DNA of 64,000 bases from Lepeophtheirus salmonis (lineage: Eukaryota; Arthropoda; Copepoda; Siphonostomatoida; Caligidae): assembly GCF_016086655.4 (NCBI RefSeq), contig NC_052137.2:39018007-39082006 (forward strand), in the 5' to 3' direction. The position numbers and the translations under genes were made by a program. Numbering within the stretch: the first letter of the stretch is position 1; every line of letters starts with the position of its first letter. Positions 48,200 through 59,562 of the stretch are shown here, piece by piece. The notes under the pieces are model-generated. The model was given only the letters and a program-made list of their open reading frames with translations, searched no databases and was not told the DNA's origin.

Positions 48200-49300
48200 T
48201 TATCAGGTATATGGACTAGGACTTACGGGTTTGTTATGTATTCTTATGACTCGGATCCCTACTCATGTAAATTTAGTGCAAGTCCCGAGTCCTTCTTTCC
48301 GTTTTTTATTATGCTCTAAAGACAACCATCAGACTGGGGCTGAAAAGGACTTCTTCATATATATGTAGCTCCGTTTTCTTCGAAAGTGATCTTCTGAATG
48401 CAATTCTTTTCGGAAAAGCAAACAAGAATACGTAAATGCTTGTTTGTTGTTTTTTCTCACATAATATTTGTAAATATATGTACATAATCGAAACGAAAAT
48501 GTTTACCTTTTGTTGTACTGAAAATCAAACATTTGTTCCTTAAGTTTCCATTACTCATATATTTTTCTATGTGGACCACTTTGCAGAGTGTTTTTGTCAT
48601 TTTTTGTCTTGGTGTTCATTTTTTTTAATGTTTCACTTGCCAGATTCCAGACTTGGATATGAAATTCCTGTTAGACTCGGGATTTGATCATGAATATCAA
48701 GTATGAACTAGGGACTCGTTTTTGAAGTTCAAGTCGGACTCCCCTGAAATTTCAGCAAGGAAAGTATTTATTTTTTTGTTGCAATTACATTTGAAATAAA
48801 TAATTCATAATTTTTGTTGTGTCTTTTCTAAAAAAAGATTATTCGATTTGTGGTTCTTTTAAGAAGAAAAAAAGGTCTTCTATCACAATTTTTCTAGAAT
48901 TTCTTCAACAGTAATTCCCTTCATTTTAAAATCCAATCCAGAAGATAGATTTTTTTTTGTGTGGAGCGAAATATGTTCGTTCATTCATTGCTTTTCCTGC
49001 TAAGTAGGCATAAATGCATACGCTCATACAATTAGGTCAATAAAGGTAGTTTCATATATATACAATATATGTGTAATTATATCAGGTAAACTGAAAGGCT
49101 TAAATAAGCAGGAAATTGTTCTTAAAGTTATATGTAATCCGAGATCCCTCATGGATGAAATAGAAGCCTTATTAATCATAAAGATTTGTTTGTAAATGAA
49201 TCTCTGGAAGATTCATGTGCTGTAAATGTAGGTATAATCTTTACACACCCCGAACTCACACTTATCTTAATCATATGTATATTGTATGAATGTGTACTTA
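48200..49300. other. no gene seen; GACTCGG-type words
   Basis: ACTCGGATCCC at about 48250, CCCGAGTCC at 48283, GACTCGGGATTTG at 48674 and GGACTCG at 48713 recur in both orientations and may be a decayed repeat; no gene. Confidence 0.4.
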
Positions 49301-49332
49301 TATATATAATATATATATATATACCTATATAT
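49300..49332. repeat. (TA)n microsatellite
   Basis: Alternating TA with minor interruptions. Confidence 0.8.
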
Positions 49333-49334
49333 GT

Positions 49335-50125
49335 TTACTGAAGAAATGAATGACTGTCTAAGGAATAATAACTACCACTATATAAACTATAATGGGAATA
49401 GTTATTATGTCTAGATGATCATTATAATATAATTGAGGTCAAAGGATCAAAGATAGTTTTTGTCTTAAGTACATGGCAAATTACGGATAATTAATCCACC
49501 TTATACCTCTGTGGATATATCATATGTGTATATATATGGACCTAGGTAGGTCTATTATGTTTTTATTCTCTTATTTTTTATGAGGAGTGAAGTATAGAGG
49601 AGTAGTGAAAAGGTCAACAACGGCATTGAACAGAGAGGAAAAAGTTATTTCATATTACGTACCTGTATATAATATAATAACACTTTGTTTGTTGAAATTG
49701 AACCAGGGGTTCAGAAGATAGGACTATTTGAAATTTCGGTTACAAAAATATTGAATTCAACATTAATCTTGGGATTTCATCATCTGATGGCGGAGAAAAA
49801 TTCGATTTGGAATTAAGAGAGTATATATATTGATATATTTTTTGAAAAGTAGACAAGTGCGCCATCAACACAAAGGCAAGTGTAAATGATTTTTCCCCAA
49901 ATTGAGTGGGGATTGATTCCCTTTGTATACTTTGACGAATTATCGTCAATTCTTATTAACAAGTTATTCTTATCAGCCTTTTGGAGACGTTGAATGTTAA
50001 AGTTTGAATAAAGTTTGAATCAACTAAGTACATGCCTGGGAAATCGATAGATTATATGTGAAAGACCATATCCGGGCCAATATAAGATTCTTAACTTATA
50101 TAAAGGATCTAAACTATAGTTAAAA
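49335..50125. other. no gene seen
   Basis: AT-rich; nothing supported. Confidence 0.5.
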
Positions 50126-50129
50126 CTCC

Positions 50130-50330
50130 AGGATATGTTAACTCATCCCACAAATTTGAACACAGAGCCGATAATTGAGTCAAATATCGATAGAGAATAT
50201 GTATTTATGAATGTTAAAGTATAAATTGGGATGTTCTCTCCTTTTTTTTTTTTTTTTTTGTTCTAGATTATTTATATGTTGACGCTCCACAGATGTAATT
50301 TTATTTATTGGGTTATTAACTCTGGAAGTG
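50130..50330 (+). repeat. dispersed repeat family G, uninterrupted copy
   Basis: Contains AACTCATCCCACAAATTTGA, CCGATAATTGAGTCAAAT, an 18-T run (50242-50259), TTTGTTCTAGATTATTTATATG and TTGACGCTCCACAGATG. It serves as the 'empty site' comparison for the copies at 33.1 and 59.5 kb. Confidence 0.55.
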
Positions 50331-50334
50331 AAGA

Positions 50335-51335
50335 ACATGACTTTTTTTTTTGTTCGTTCCCTCAATATCAGATCCTCGAAGGGCTCATCCAACAGTCCAA
50401 CCCCTGAGGGTGCACTTTTGTTAATCATCATCCTCCTCTATCATTGACAGCTGAAATATGAAGAATCCTCTAGAGAACAATTCAGGAATTATTTGCTGGC
50501 TATATGTACAGCTTACAATCATACAATACTTACCTTCACTATGTGCTTATGCATAGAAGCAAGTCATTCCCATTTCTTCCTTTGTGTGAGATGATTTGTT
50601 CGTTTATACATAGGAGTATAAGTTAGTAAGCAAATATGTACCTATACAAGTAAAGTAAACAACAGACAAAAGTGGCAGGTAAGTATGCCCCTACTACTAG
50701 TCATATACATAAGTAAAAACACTAACTCAAAATATTACTCAATCTTGAAAACGTCAAATGACAAATTTTGTAATACTTTATTGGAATACAATATGAACAA
50801 TACTTCAAATAGCAAATAAATATACATACATAATGTATATATTTCAATATTTACGTAGAAACATCTGTGTAGGGTTTTTTTTTTTTTTTTTTATATCCTA
50901 CATGTTTTTTTTCATTCACTTGAGTATTTGTATTTTTTGTCTTTTATATACAAATCTGCGTTACTGATGTAAACCTACCTACATTCAAGACTAAAGAGGA
51001 AACATGAAAAAGTAATGAAGTTCTTGTTTTTGACTCCCTGTTTTTTGTTTTGTTTTGTTTTACTCTGTAGAAACTCGTAAATATTACATATAATATGTAT
51101 AAGGATTCTTTTAGTGGTGTGTGTCTCTTGGGGGTAGAGAGGGGGGAGTTGTTAATAATGTAGTATAAAGTAGTGGGGACTAACATCCTTGATTTGCATT
51201 CATGGCATGAGGGTTATTTGATTAGACATTTGATCTAATTTAGTGTGTACACATTGACGCAGTCTAAGTAGCTTATATAATGTGCAATCTTTTACTTATA
51301 TTCAGTGGAATATTTATATATAAAATATATATTAT
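50335..51335. other. no gene seen; T18 run at 50875-50892
   Basis: AT-rich; nothing supported. Confidence 0.5.
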
Positions 51336-51339
51336 TATT

Positions 51340-51935
51340 TTTGTAAATTTTTGAGAAAAAAATCCAAATAATAAAATTTTTGAATATTTTTTCTTCAAAA
51401 TACATAGTTATTGATAAAATATTAGATTTTTTGAAAAATAAAATTACAAATATTATTTTTTTTTTGCTACAAATTTAAAAAACAATAGCTATTCAGACAA
51501 ACGTAAATTCTTTTGAAAAAAAACTCAAGAATGATATTTTAAATTTTAAATTTTTTTTTTTTTTCCAAAAATCCCTAGTTATTCACAAAAAGTTAATAAT
51601 TTTATACAAAACTTTGAAAAATGATATTTGTAATATTATATTTTTGAAAAAAAAATCTAAGCTATACATACAAAAGTAAATTTAAAAAAAAAAATTTACG
51701 GATAAAAATTCAAAAATATCTGGCTATTCACAAAAAAATAATTTTTTTGGAAAACAATTTGTATTATTAATTTTTTTTGCTCTGTTGCATAATTTGAGCG
51801 AATTACATTATTTTAAGAGAATAAATCCTTCCCCAAAAAAAAATCCTATTTTCTCGAAAAATATTTCATCATGACCAAAAAAAAATATTCTGCCAAAAAT
51901 TCCTTGATTGAGGGGGCTACAGTCTACAGAAATAA
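51340..51935 (-). repeat. family A minisatellite array with head (copy 7, reverse)
   Basis: On the minus strand the head CTGTAGACTGTAGCCCCCTC (about 51910-51930) is followed by AT-rich units. On the plus strand these read ATACATAGTTATTGATAAAAT, TCCCTAGTTATTCACAAAAAG and TCTGGCTATTCACAAAAAAA. Confidence 0.65.
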
Positions 51936-51984
51936 GTAATTAAAGTATCCACTTATGAAGGGGAAAAATGAGACGAGTAGATGA

Positions 51985-52330
51985 ATGTATTTATTAGGGT
52001 AAGTGGTCCGAAATAATTCGGTTCTCTAAAAAGGTCCAGTTTGATGGGAAAAATTCGGTTCGACTCGGTCCTACCAAAAAATTGATCTAGATCGGTCTCA
52101 TTTAAAATTTTGTGTAAATGGCTGTGTTATGTCGATAACACAACAAAATACCCTTGGTATTTTGTTGTCAGTTGTCGATTTCCTCGTTTCACTTGATATG
52201 TCACGGATAGTGTTGTATAGGGCCTTATTTCGGATTGAAGACTAAAGACCCGTCCAGTTCATTCTCGGTCCAGTTCAGATCTAGATATGAGTCCTACAAA
52301 ACTTATAAAGTTCAATCCTTGATGATATAA
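51985..52330 (+). repeat. dispersed repeat family C joined to family F2
   Basis: Family C words lie at 51990-52110 (GTGGTCCGAAATAATTCGGT, TCGACTCGGTCC, GATCTAGATCGGTCTCATTT). They run directly into the family F2 start at about 52140. More family C words follow at 52237-52290 (GACCCGTCCAGTTC, CGGTCCAGTTCAGATC). The 43.8 kb F2 copy also holds CCGCGGTCCAGTCCAGTCCC, so families C and F2 may be one element. Confidence 0.5.
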
Positions 52331-52640
52331 CTCAACCTTATTAAATCTTTTTATTTTTAATCAGCTCTACATAGTCCTTACCGTCTTAAGACGGGTTTGG
52401 ACTTGACATAATAAATAAAAACTAATAAAACACTAGTCATAGCTATTTCATAATGTATTCTTATTGATAAATAAATCAATTAATAAGTCATCCCATATAA
52501 TACTAGTGTTCCGTTTTCAAAGGACCAGGAATACAATTTCTTGTTAAATTTATATATTGGCCATTTATTATTTGTATAAATAAATTTTGGCTATCATATA
52601 CAAGTACAAATGTATAGCATCGCTTTTAATAGAATATTAC
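52140..52640 (+). repeat. dispersed repeat family F2, copy 2
   Basis: Contains TACCCTTGGTATTTTGTTGTCAG then TTGTCGATTTCCTCG, CTTAAGACGGGTTTGGAC, GATAAATAAATCAATTAATAAGTC and GTGTTCCGTTTTCAAAGGACC; compare 43610-44220. Confidence 0.55.
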
Positions 52641-52644
52641 TTGG

Positions 52645-53385
52645 CCACATTAAAAAAACAGTATCGAATAAAATAATATTATGTTTATTAAACAGTATAT
52701 ACCTATTTCGTTCCTTTAGAAATTGTAGATAAATAATTAACATTGACAGTCTACAAGTACTTTGGAGATAAATATAGGCTGATATGATTGATTTATTTGG
52801 CTAGCTATCAGATGATTTAGGGCATTTTTTCTACTTCTATTTGGCTGAAAATTTGTCTGATACAATGTAGGTCCACAGATGAATTGTTTGGATATCATGT
52901 ATGTTTCCAAATTGTGAGCATGCACCTACAATAACGTCATAGGATGATAAATGATTAGAGGGGGAAATCATAGATTGATAGTGAAAGTATCAGCCTACGA
53001 TTTGAAACGATCAAATTTCGGTCTACGCTCTAAGATGGATTCTAAACTTTTTTATAATTACATCTATTTGTATGGCCATTGTTGATATGGATCTTCTCTT
53101 TTTTTCTCTTGTTCATTTAACTACACATGGATTAGGTCCTGATGCCTATCAAACTCACTCATTTCTTCTACATACTCACATATTATCCAAATGAACTGAG
53201 TAGCATAAAGGACAATGATGACAACGTACATAATATCTGTCTACCTTAAAAATTATATTCTGTGACTTGAGCAGTCCAAAATGACGTCATTTATTGACTA
53301 GTACAGTAAAACTTTGATATACGAGTATAATTCGTTCCTAATACAAATTCGTTAATAAAAAACTTGTCAGTGTAAGCAATTTATC
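52645..53385. other. no gene seen
   Basis: AT-rich; nothing supported. Confidence 0.5.
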
Positions 53386-53389
53386 CCAT

Positions 53390-53560
53390 AAGTAGAGATG
53401 GGTTTATTGTAATGCGGAAACATAGGGTATTACTGAATTAAGACCCTTGTTGATATCATCTCCCTGCTATATAATTTTGAAGGGAGAAAAGAAATTACTC
53501 ATATAGAGGAGAATCTTCTACATTTAAAATAGCATTAGTGCAGGGGACAATATTATAATT
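53390..53560 (-). repeat. dispersed repeat family E, copy 3 (reverse)
   Basis: The minus strand reads AATGCTATTTTAAATGTAGAAG, GTAATTTCTTTTCTCCCTTC and AACAAGGGTCTTAATTCAGTAA, then AACCCATCTCT, matching the right halves of the copies at 32.3 and 46.2 kb. Confidence 0.6.
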
Positions 53561-53569
53561 ATATTTAAA

Positions 53570-54150
53570 TTTATATATATATTAATTATTTTATTATACA
53601 TTTACAATATTTATAAAATATTAAACTTTTTTTATTGATATATTTTTATCCATTGCTTCGGGCCGGATTGAAGGATATTCAAACACACACACAGATTCAC
53701 ATTTCATATATAGAAGATTAAGCCCTATATTTGATATATTTTTCATGGAATGATAGTTTAATATTTTTTTCTATTTTTAACATTTACTTTTTTTAGAAAA
53801 AGTAAATGTTTTTTTCTATTTTTATACAAAAAATCTTCGTAACAACAATAGGATATATTTATACATATTTACATTTTTACAAAATTATGGGGCCCCCAGT
53901 CTAGAGATATGACGGAACTTGGATCCGAGGTATGGGGATGCGTTATGAGTAAGCTTGTATTATCGGAACCAGCTTCGGGTACTCAAACTTTACGGATAAT
54001 AAAATAGATCCAAGTGAATTTCCGGATCTTAAAAAGCTTTGATCATTTTTCCTTTATAGTTCATTCTAGTAATTAAAAAAAGATATTATCTATATCGAAC
54101 GTACACATTTATCTTTAATAGTGATTAGAGCTTTATCTACATAAACAGTT
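53570..54150. other. no gene seen
   Basis: AT-rich; a short hairpin (AAAAACATTTACTTTTTCTA and relatives) at 53776-53810; nothing coding. Confidence 0.4.
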
Positions 54151-54159
54151 GCAACACAT

Positions 54160-54405
54160 GGTTATTCCATACTTAACTCACAAAAACACAAAAATGTATA
54201 CTGTATTTGGTTGTCAGCTGTCAAAGATTCTTCTTGTTTTCCTCTAATCAGTGTTCTCAACAACATTAATTGGTTGGTTACGAATAAGAACTTATTGTAG
54301 CTCCGAGCAGTTATCTACTATTATTGAATAAATATTAGTTAGTAGGAAAAACTGTCAAACTACCAATAGGTTATGGGCATTTTTTTTTTTTTTTTTTTTT
54401 TTTTT
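54160..54405 (-). repeat. family F1 repeat, reverse copy with T26 tract
   Basis: TTTGGTTGTCAGCTGTCAAAG, TTTTCCTCTAATCAGTGTTC, GTAGCTCCGAGCAGTTATC and TAGTTAGTAGG are the complements of the 3232-3420 blocks in reverse order. A 26-base T homopolymer ends it (54380-54405). Confidence 0.55.
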
Positions 54406-54409
54406 GTGA

Positions 54410-55825
54410 GAGCTTGTGAAATACAAACAACGTAATGACGTGTCCAATGTTATTATAGTAGGATATCTATTCATTATATTCTAATAGTCATAACATAAGG
54501 TTATTTATTGTGTCGACATCAGTAAGCAGTAAAATGTCACCGTAATCTGGATCTTATTTTATTAAAGTGCAAACTTCGGGTAAAATCCTCATTAAATTTC
54601 GAGACAAGTTTCCATCTAATTATGGTTATACCTCTAAAATCGAAAGTTCATGTACCCAAAATTTACTGCAATATTTACTTCAAGATCCAAACCAACCTGG
54701 ACCTGAAAAAGTGTGAATCTGTTCTACATCTGACATTTGAGGACAAGAGAAAATACTCCCAGTGCTTCCTATAACTTGTTCTATCCCCTATTCTGTATCA
54801 ATATGTACAAGTTTGTATGGCAATGCAAATTTTTGCTCGAGTACTTCAAAAACTCGTATGTTAGGCACTCGTATAATTGCAAGATACAGAGGTCCCTGCT
54901 TATCACGTTTTTTGTAAACAAGAAAAATCCCTTTGATACAATAACTTTTTTAATTACTAAAACCCGTAAAATGGGATAAATTATTTTTCAAAATCAACTT
55001 TTTTTCCTTTTTTTTTAAAGTATGGTTTGAGCAACAAAACATTTTATAAGTTCATCATAAATTATTTAATATAAGATATAACAGACAAGATACTTGTAAA
55101 ATGTAATATTAATCATGTACTTACTTGATTTTTAATCCGCCCATTTCATCTCAATAAAATTTAAATAATTGAAACTTAAACAATATATATTCAGCAAACT
55201 TTTTGATTGCTAGTTTGTATAACAAGGAAAAGTTTTAAGTCGCAGTATTTAAATCAAATACTTACAGGTAACTCCCACCTATGTAAAATTATAGACTTCT
55301 ATAATTTTAATGTATAGACGTACCATGAACGAACGAGTCATAAACTACAAAAGTTATTGTTGATCTTAATTTATTATCATAATATATATACAAAAATACG
55401 CAATATGAAGTGAACATCAGAATAATTCAAACAGCGTGTTAAGGGAAATCTGCAGAGTTTGAAACTGCATTAATGTGGGAATCTCCTGTACATAGAACGA
55501 AAAAGACGTTGTGTATTTAATTTCATTTATTTCCCTGGTTGTCATCATCATCGTCAACCTACCTTGGTTGAGCAAATAATATGTACTAAAATTCTATATA
55601 TTGATTTATACAATAGGGTAAAGAGACTAGAGTTTATTATAATAAGAAAAGAAAGAGGCTAAAAAAAACTATAATAATAAAAATGATCATATTGAATTAC
55701 GTGAATGGAATGCGAAAGATGGAAGTAAAAAAAAAATAATAACTATGCTTATCATGGATACATAAGGAATGAGTAAATAGATATCCACCTATTTATGTTC
55801 TTTCTTCGTACGTTCAATATCATTT
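54410..55825. other. no gene seen
   Basis: AT-rich; the open frame at 54737-54979 is unrecognised. Confidence 0.45.
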
Positions 55826-55829
55826 CAAA

Positions 55830-55995
55830 TTGGAAGGGATTCCCTGATCTCGTATTCCCGGGATTTCTAAAGGTTCTACACCTACGGGAAATTTCCCGGA
55901 AATCCCGCATTTCTTAGTACATATATGATTCATTTAATTATACTTAATTCATTCAATTAAACGTTGAATACATGTGGTGCATCAACTTAAAATAC
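55830..55995 (-). repeat. dispersed repeat family D, reverse copy
   Basis: GTATTCCCGGGATTTCTAAAG, GGGAAATTTCCCGGAAATCCCG and TCATTCAATTAAACGTTGAATAC are the complement of the blocks at 39125-39300. Confidence 0.6.
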
Positions 55996-55999
55996 AAAT

Positions 56000-57585
56000 T
56001 TGGTCAAAAATTTAAAGAAAAGGAGAAAATGTTTGTTATTTTTTTACTTAATATATAGATTTGTCTCCTTTATTTGAACTTTGAAACTTATTTTGAATTT
56101 CAAATAAAATCTATCAATCTTTTATTTTGATTAATTTATGTGGAACTTTTTTATCGTTGCAAAACAGCTATCGCTGCATAATCGTGGTGGATTAGAATGC
56201 CAATAGTTAGATAATTATATGACATACGATGGTGGGCCGGGCAGGCCCTCTGGCTAGGGGTTGCCGACCTCAACTTTACAGAGTTAATAATAAAGATAAT
56301 CCGATACCAAAATTTCAGTTGATTCAGATTCTAAAACCATCTGTTCGAGGGATACTCATTCTTTATTAATATTATGCATAAAGGAATTAAATGAACAAAT
56401 AACAAGAATGATTTACTTTTTTAATGTTTAACTTTTTATTAATTAGGCCTTGAAAAAGAAAAGACATAAATATATGAATCATAGTTAGATGTAAGTAATT
56501 TGAAATTAAAATCATTTATAAGGTTAGGTCCTCTCCGGACTCAAGAGTCAATTTATTCCTAGTGCCCTCACATTTCTTGCCCGCACTACTGAATAGACTT
56601 TTATTTTCAAGGAATGTATCTGAATTTTGTTATGCAAGCCTATTATTATTGGATTGATGATATGTTATAATAAATTAAAGACAAAATAATTTTATCTGGG
56701 AGCCATACAAGTCGGGGTCCCGGGTCTAAACCAAGATTAGTCCAGGGATCGGGTAACCTTTTTTTATCGTTACCTCAAAAAAAAAAATTTAGTCTAATTT
56801 ATATATCCCAAAATAGTGGGATGATGTTTATTTGTTTTATGAAATTTAAAACTAAGAATTAGTTCTCCCATTACCACAAAATTTTCTAAATTACCCCATT
56901 TGAAGGTAATTTACCCCTGTTCCCCGACCACAAGTCTAAACTATGATCCTCACTTTCTCTTACTGTTTGCCCAATTTAAATAATAATAATTTTATTTTTG
57001 TTTAATAATGTATTTAAATAAATAAGCACACGTAATTGTGGAATCAGCATTATTGAGCCAATTCTGATATCCGATACTTAAGAATGGCCGATTCTTACTC
57101 ATTCCTTAACTAATTCCGATGCCTCGGTACGCCCTTATATAATAATCATATTTTTTGATCGAATTGGAGTATAATTTGTTGTCATAGAACTTGCAAATGT
57201 AAAGCAGACCCAAGTTTGTTAAAAATCATTCTATTTTGCAATTGTGTTGACAGGCTATATATATTACATGGAGAGACACTCGAGTTTACATGATTTTTTC
57301 TGACTTGCAAGTACACATGTAGACCGTGGTCGGGTTTCGGATTTCACTATTATACACCTCTCAAGCTCCACCAAAAATTTAGCTCGTTCATCAACTAAAA
57401 TTTCAGTTTTTTGTTGTGGGTCGGATCGAGATACGGAATTTTAAAAAAGTGGGAATTTTGCCCTCTTAAAAAAACAATATGTGAACTGTTAAAGAAAATC
57501 AAAAATAAGAATATATGGGTAAGATTAGTGGAACGTGTCTTCATTTTTATAAAAAAGTATCAAAGAAATACTTAAATTTTGATTC
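56000..57585. other. no gene seen; possible hAT-like end at about 56225-56270
   Basis: GGGCCGGGCAGGCCC followed by AGGGGTTGCCGACCTC (about 56226-56267) resembles the right end of hAT-like MITEs (compare GGTTGCCGATCCCAG at 33305). A left end was not found. Elsewhere nothing is supported. Confidence 0.35.
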
Positions 57586-57586
57586 T

Positions 57587-58085
57587 AGAACAATTGGCTG
57601 AAAGCATTTTTGCCGAACGGGCAATCAACCAAAGAACATTTTGCCAAACGGACAATTCAACGAAGAACAATTTTCTGAACGAACATGTCGCCGAAGGATT
57701 ATTTGGGACATTTGGTCGAAACATAATACTATATTGATATACGGGATTGCATATTTTAATTCAATTAAAAAAGATTGTAGGATAAATTGCCCCATTGTTA
57801 TGGTTCATATGCTATATATGTGATATAAGTAGATTAATTAGTGTTCTTTTCCAGAAAATATTTCTTTATTAATTAGGTATATTCATTATTGATCATTATA
57901 TATATGAACAAAACACAGTATCATGTCGTTCGAATCTTTTACCGTTCTAGTACTTTAAATGAATTAAGTAATAAACAAACACGACAGTAATTCAAGCGAA
58001 TGGACGAAGTGGTAATAAGTAATATCCGTAATATATCCGTTATGAGTCTTCGGCAAAAATTATTTCGGTCAATTGTCCGCTCACG
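57587..58085. repeat. second foldback-type element with short-unit arms
   Basis: Left arm, 57587-57722: about 15-17 bp units, such as TTTTTGCCGAACGGGCAAT, TTTTGCCAAACGGACAATT, ATTTTCTGAACGAACAT and GTCGCCGAAGGATTATTT. Right arm, 58044-58085: the same words in reverse complement (CTTCGGCAAAAATTATTTCG, GTCAATTGTCCG). The design parallels 22429-23254 but with a different unit. The interior (57890-58020) is shared with 62480-62600. Confidence 0.6.
57890..58020 (+). repeat. dispersed repeat family H, copy 1
   Basis: ACACAGTATCATGTCGTTCG, AATCTTTTACCG, ACTTTAAATGAATTAAGTAA and TAAACAAACAC align with 62483-62560. The GTTCGAATC word resembles a pol III B box. Confidence 0.6.
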
Positions 58086-58089
58086 TCAA

Positions 58090-59280
58090 ATTTAAAAGTA
58101 TATGTATATTATTTACTATCAGGATCCTGCTGAATTGTATTTTCCCGAGAAATGAGGCATTCTAGAAGGGATATATTATTAATAGATTTTTTTTTATTAT
58201 TCTCATTGTTGCTCAAGTCAGTTTGAGTTTTCATCATTAATGTTTCTTAACCATTAGGAAGAGAAATATTAAAAAAAAAAAAAAAAAAAAACACCATCTA
58301 TTCTCTCCCATTCAGAACCTGTCTTTAAAGATCCAATTGTTCACATACATGAGCCAAGTCAAAAATAGGTTATCTTAACAATTACTATCTATATACAACA
58401 CGTCAATGGATTCCTTTATTCTTATAAACATAAAACCATCTCTATATGAAAGTCGTTTAAACTTCTTTTAATATAGAAGGCAATAATACTCGAATAATGA
58501 AATTTTGGATGTCATGTGTATATCGTATGTGCTATATTAACTCTGAGCTTCTCACGCATTCGTTTTCTGATATCATATATAATATATATTGTATACTACA
58601 TAAATATTATATTTGTGTGCGTCTCTATATCTCATATCAAATTCAATATTTTTAATTAAAACATTTCCGGCTATACTATCAAAACCAATAATCAACAGAC
58701 ATCTACTGATTATAGCAAAATAAATATATAAAATGAAATGTTCCGATATTTTTTACCTGTCTACTTGTAGGGGAGACCAAGACCATTGCAACATGTTTTG
58801 TTATTGTTTCAATTACCAGGAGCTGGTTTGAGTCAGACAGATCGAAATTTGACACAACATACAAACATATTATGTCTGCTTTTGTTTGAATCTGTAGAAA
58901 ATGCATTTGAACACAACTTCTCTGATGATAAAACAGTTGAAAGTAATCGAGTTTATGTTAGCAGTTAAAAAAATTAATCAGAACAAATTTTTTGAAGAAA
59001 TAAATCAACTTTTAAGGGATGGAGTAATTATTTTTCTATGTATTAAAGTGGATTAGGATTTATTTATTTAATCATTTGTATTATCTATCCGAAAAGTCAC
59101 TTACGCAAGCTTTTTCAGAGACCTTTCTGTGAAGTGTCAATATTTGAAATAATGCAAAGGAATATCATATTTGAGGCAAATTGCAACACTCGCCACTACA
59201 AACCCCTCTTTAATTAGCTTTAAAATATGTGTTGCTAAAATATGGGGTTTTATGTAGATATAAAAAATAAAAATAAATCA
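58090..59280. other. no gene seen; A21 run at 58271-58291
   Basis: AT-rich. A family D word (CAGGATCC then TTTTCCCGAGAAATGAGGC) lies at about 58121-58156. A 21-base A run lies at 58271-58291. Overlapping short frames at 58703-58968 on both strands are unrecognised. Confidence 0.45.
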
Positions 59281-59281
59281 T

Positions 59282-59364
59282 GGAACGATGTAGCTCAATA
59301 GACTACGCGCTCAGGGAATTTTCTCTTAAACTTAATGTACGTAGGTTCACGCCCAGGTCGTTCC
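59282..59364 (+). tRNA. tRNA-like sequence, probably a pseudogene or tRNA-derived repeat
   Basis: Seven perfectly paired acceptor bases (GGAACGA at the start, TCGTTCC at the end) enclose 83 bases. An A-box-like TAGCTCAATAGA follows TG, with TAG/CTA able to form the D stem. A B-box-like GGTTCACGCC lies at the expected distance from the 3' end. The T stem pairs poorly. The anticodon arm is unclear (AGGGA-ATTT-TCTCT can pair, which is not a normal 7-base loop). I assign no amino acid. A decayed tRNA gene or tRNA-derived SINE head is likely. Confidence 0.4.
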
Positions 59365-59459
59365 TAGAAAAATAAATATACGTTATGTGTATGGAATTCA
59401 AAGAAGATTCCTAGATCAGATGGAGTAATTGCAATACTATAATGTTTACTTATACTTAA

Positions 59460-59562
59460 TCAGTTTAACCCCGTCTGATCAATTAAAGGATCTTGAAAGA
59501 AAATGAGATTTTCTCTATCTTGATTTTTGTTCTAGATTATTAATGTGTTGACGCACCATATA
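59460..59562 (+). repeat. dispersed repeat family G, left part, interrupted by a mariner
   Basis: GATTTTTGTTCTAGATTATTA then TGTGTTGACGCACCATATA matches 50259-50295 and 33362-33405, then stops exactly at the terminal repeat of the mariner element at 59563. Confidence 0.6.

Noticed and set aside
47639..48319. Several plus-strand frames
   Set aside because: Most (47685-48073) are shadows of the minus-strand transposase relic; the one at 48122-48319 lies just outside it, without recognisable motifs.
56740..56935. Possible small transposon with CAGGG...CCCCTG ends and GTCTAAAC on both sides
   Set aside because: The inverted ends align too weakly, and the flanking match is only eight bases.
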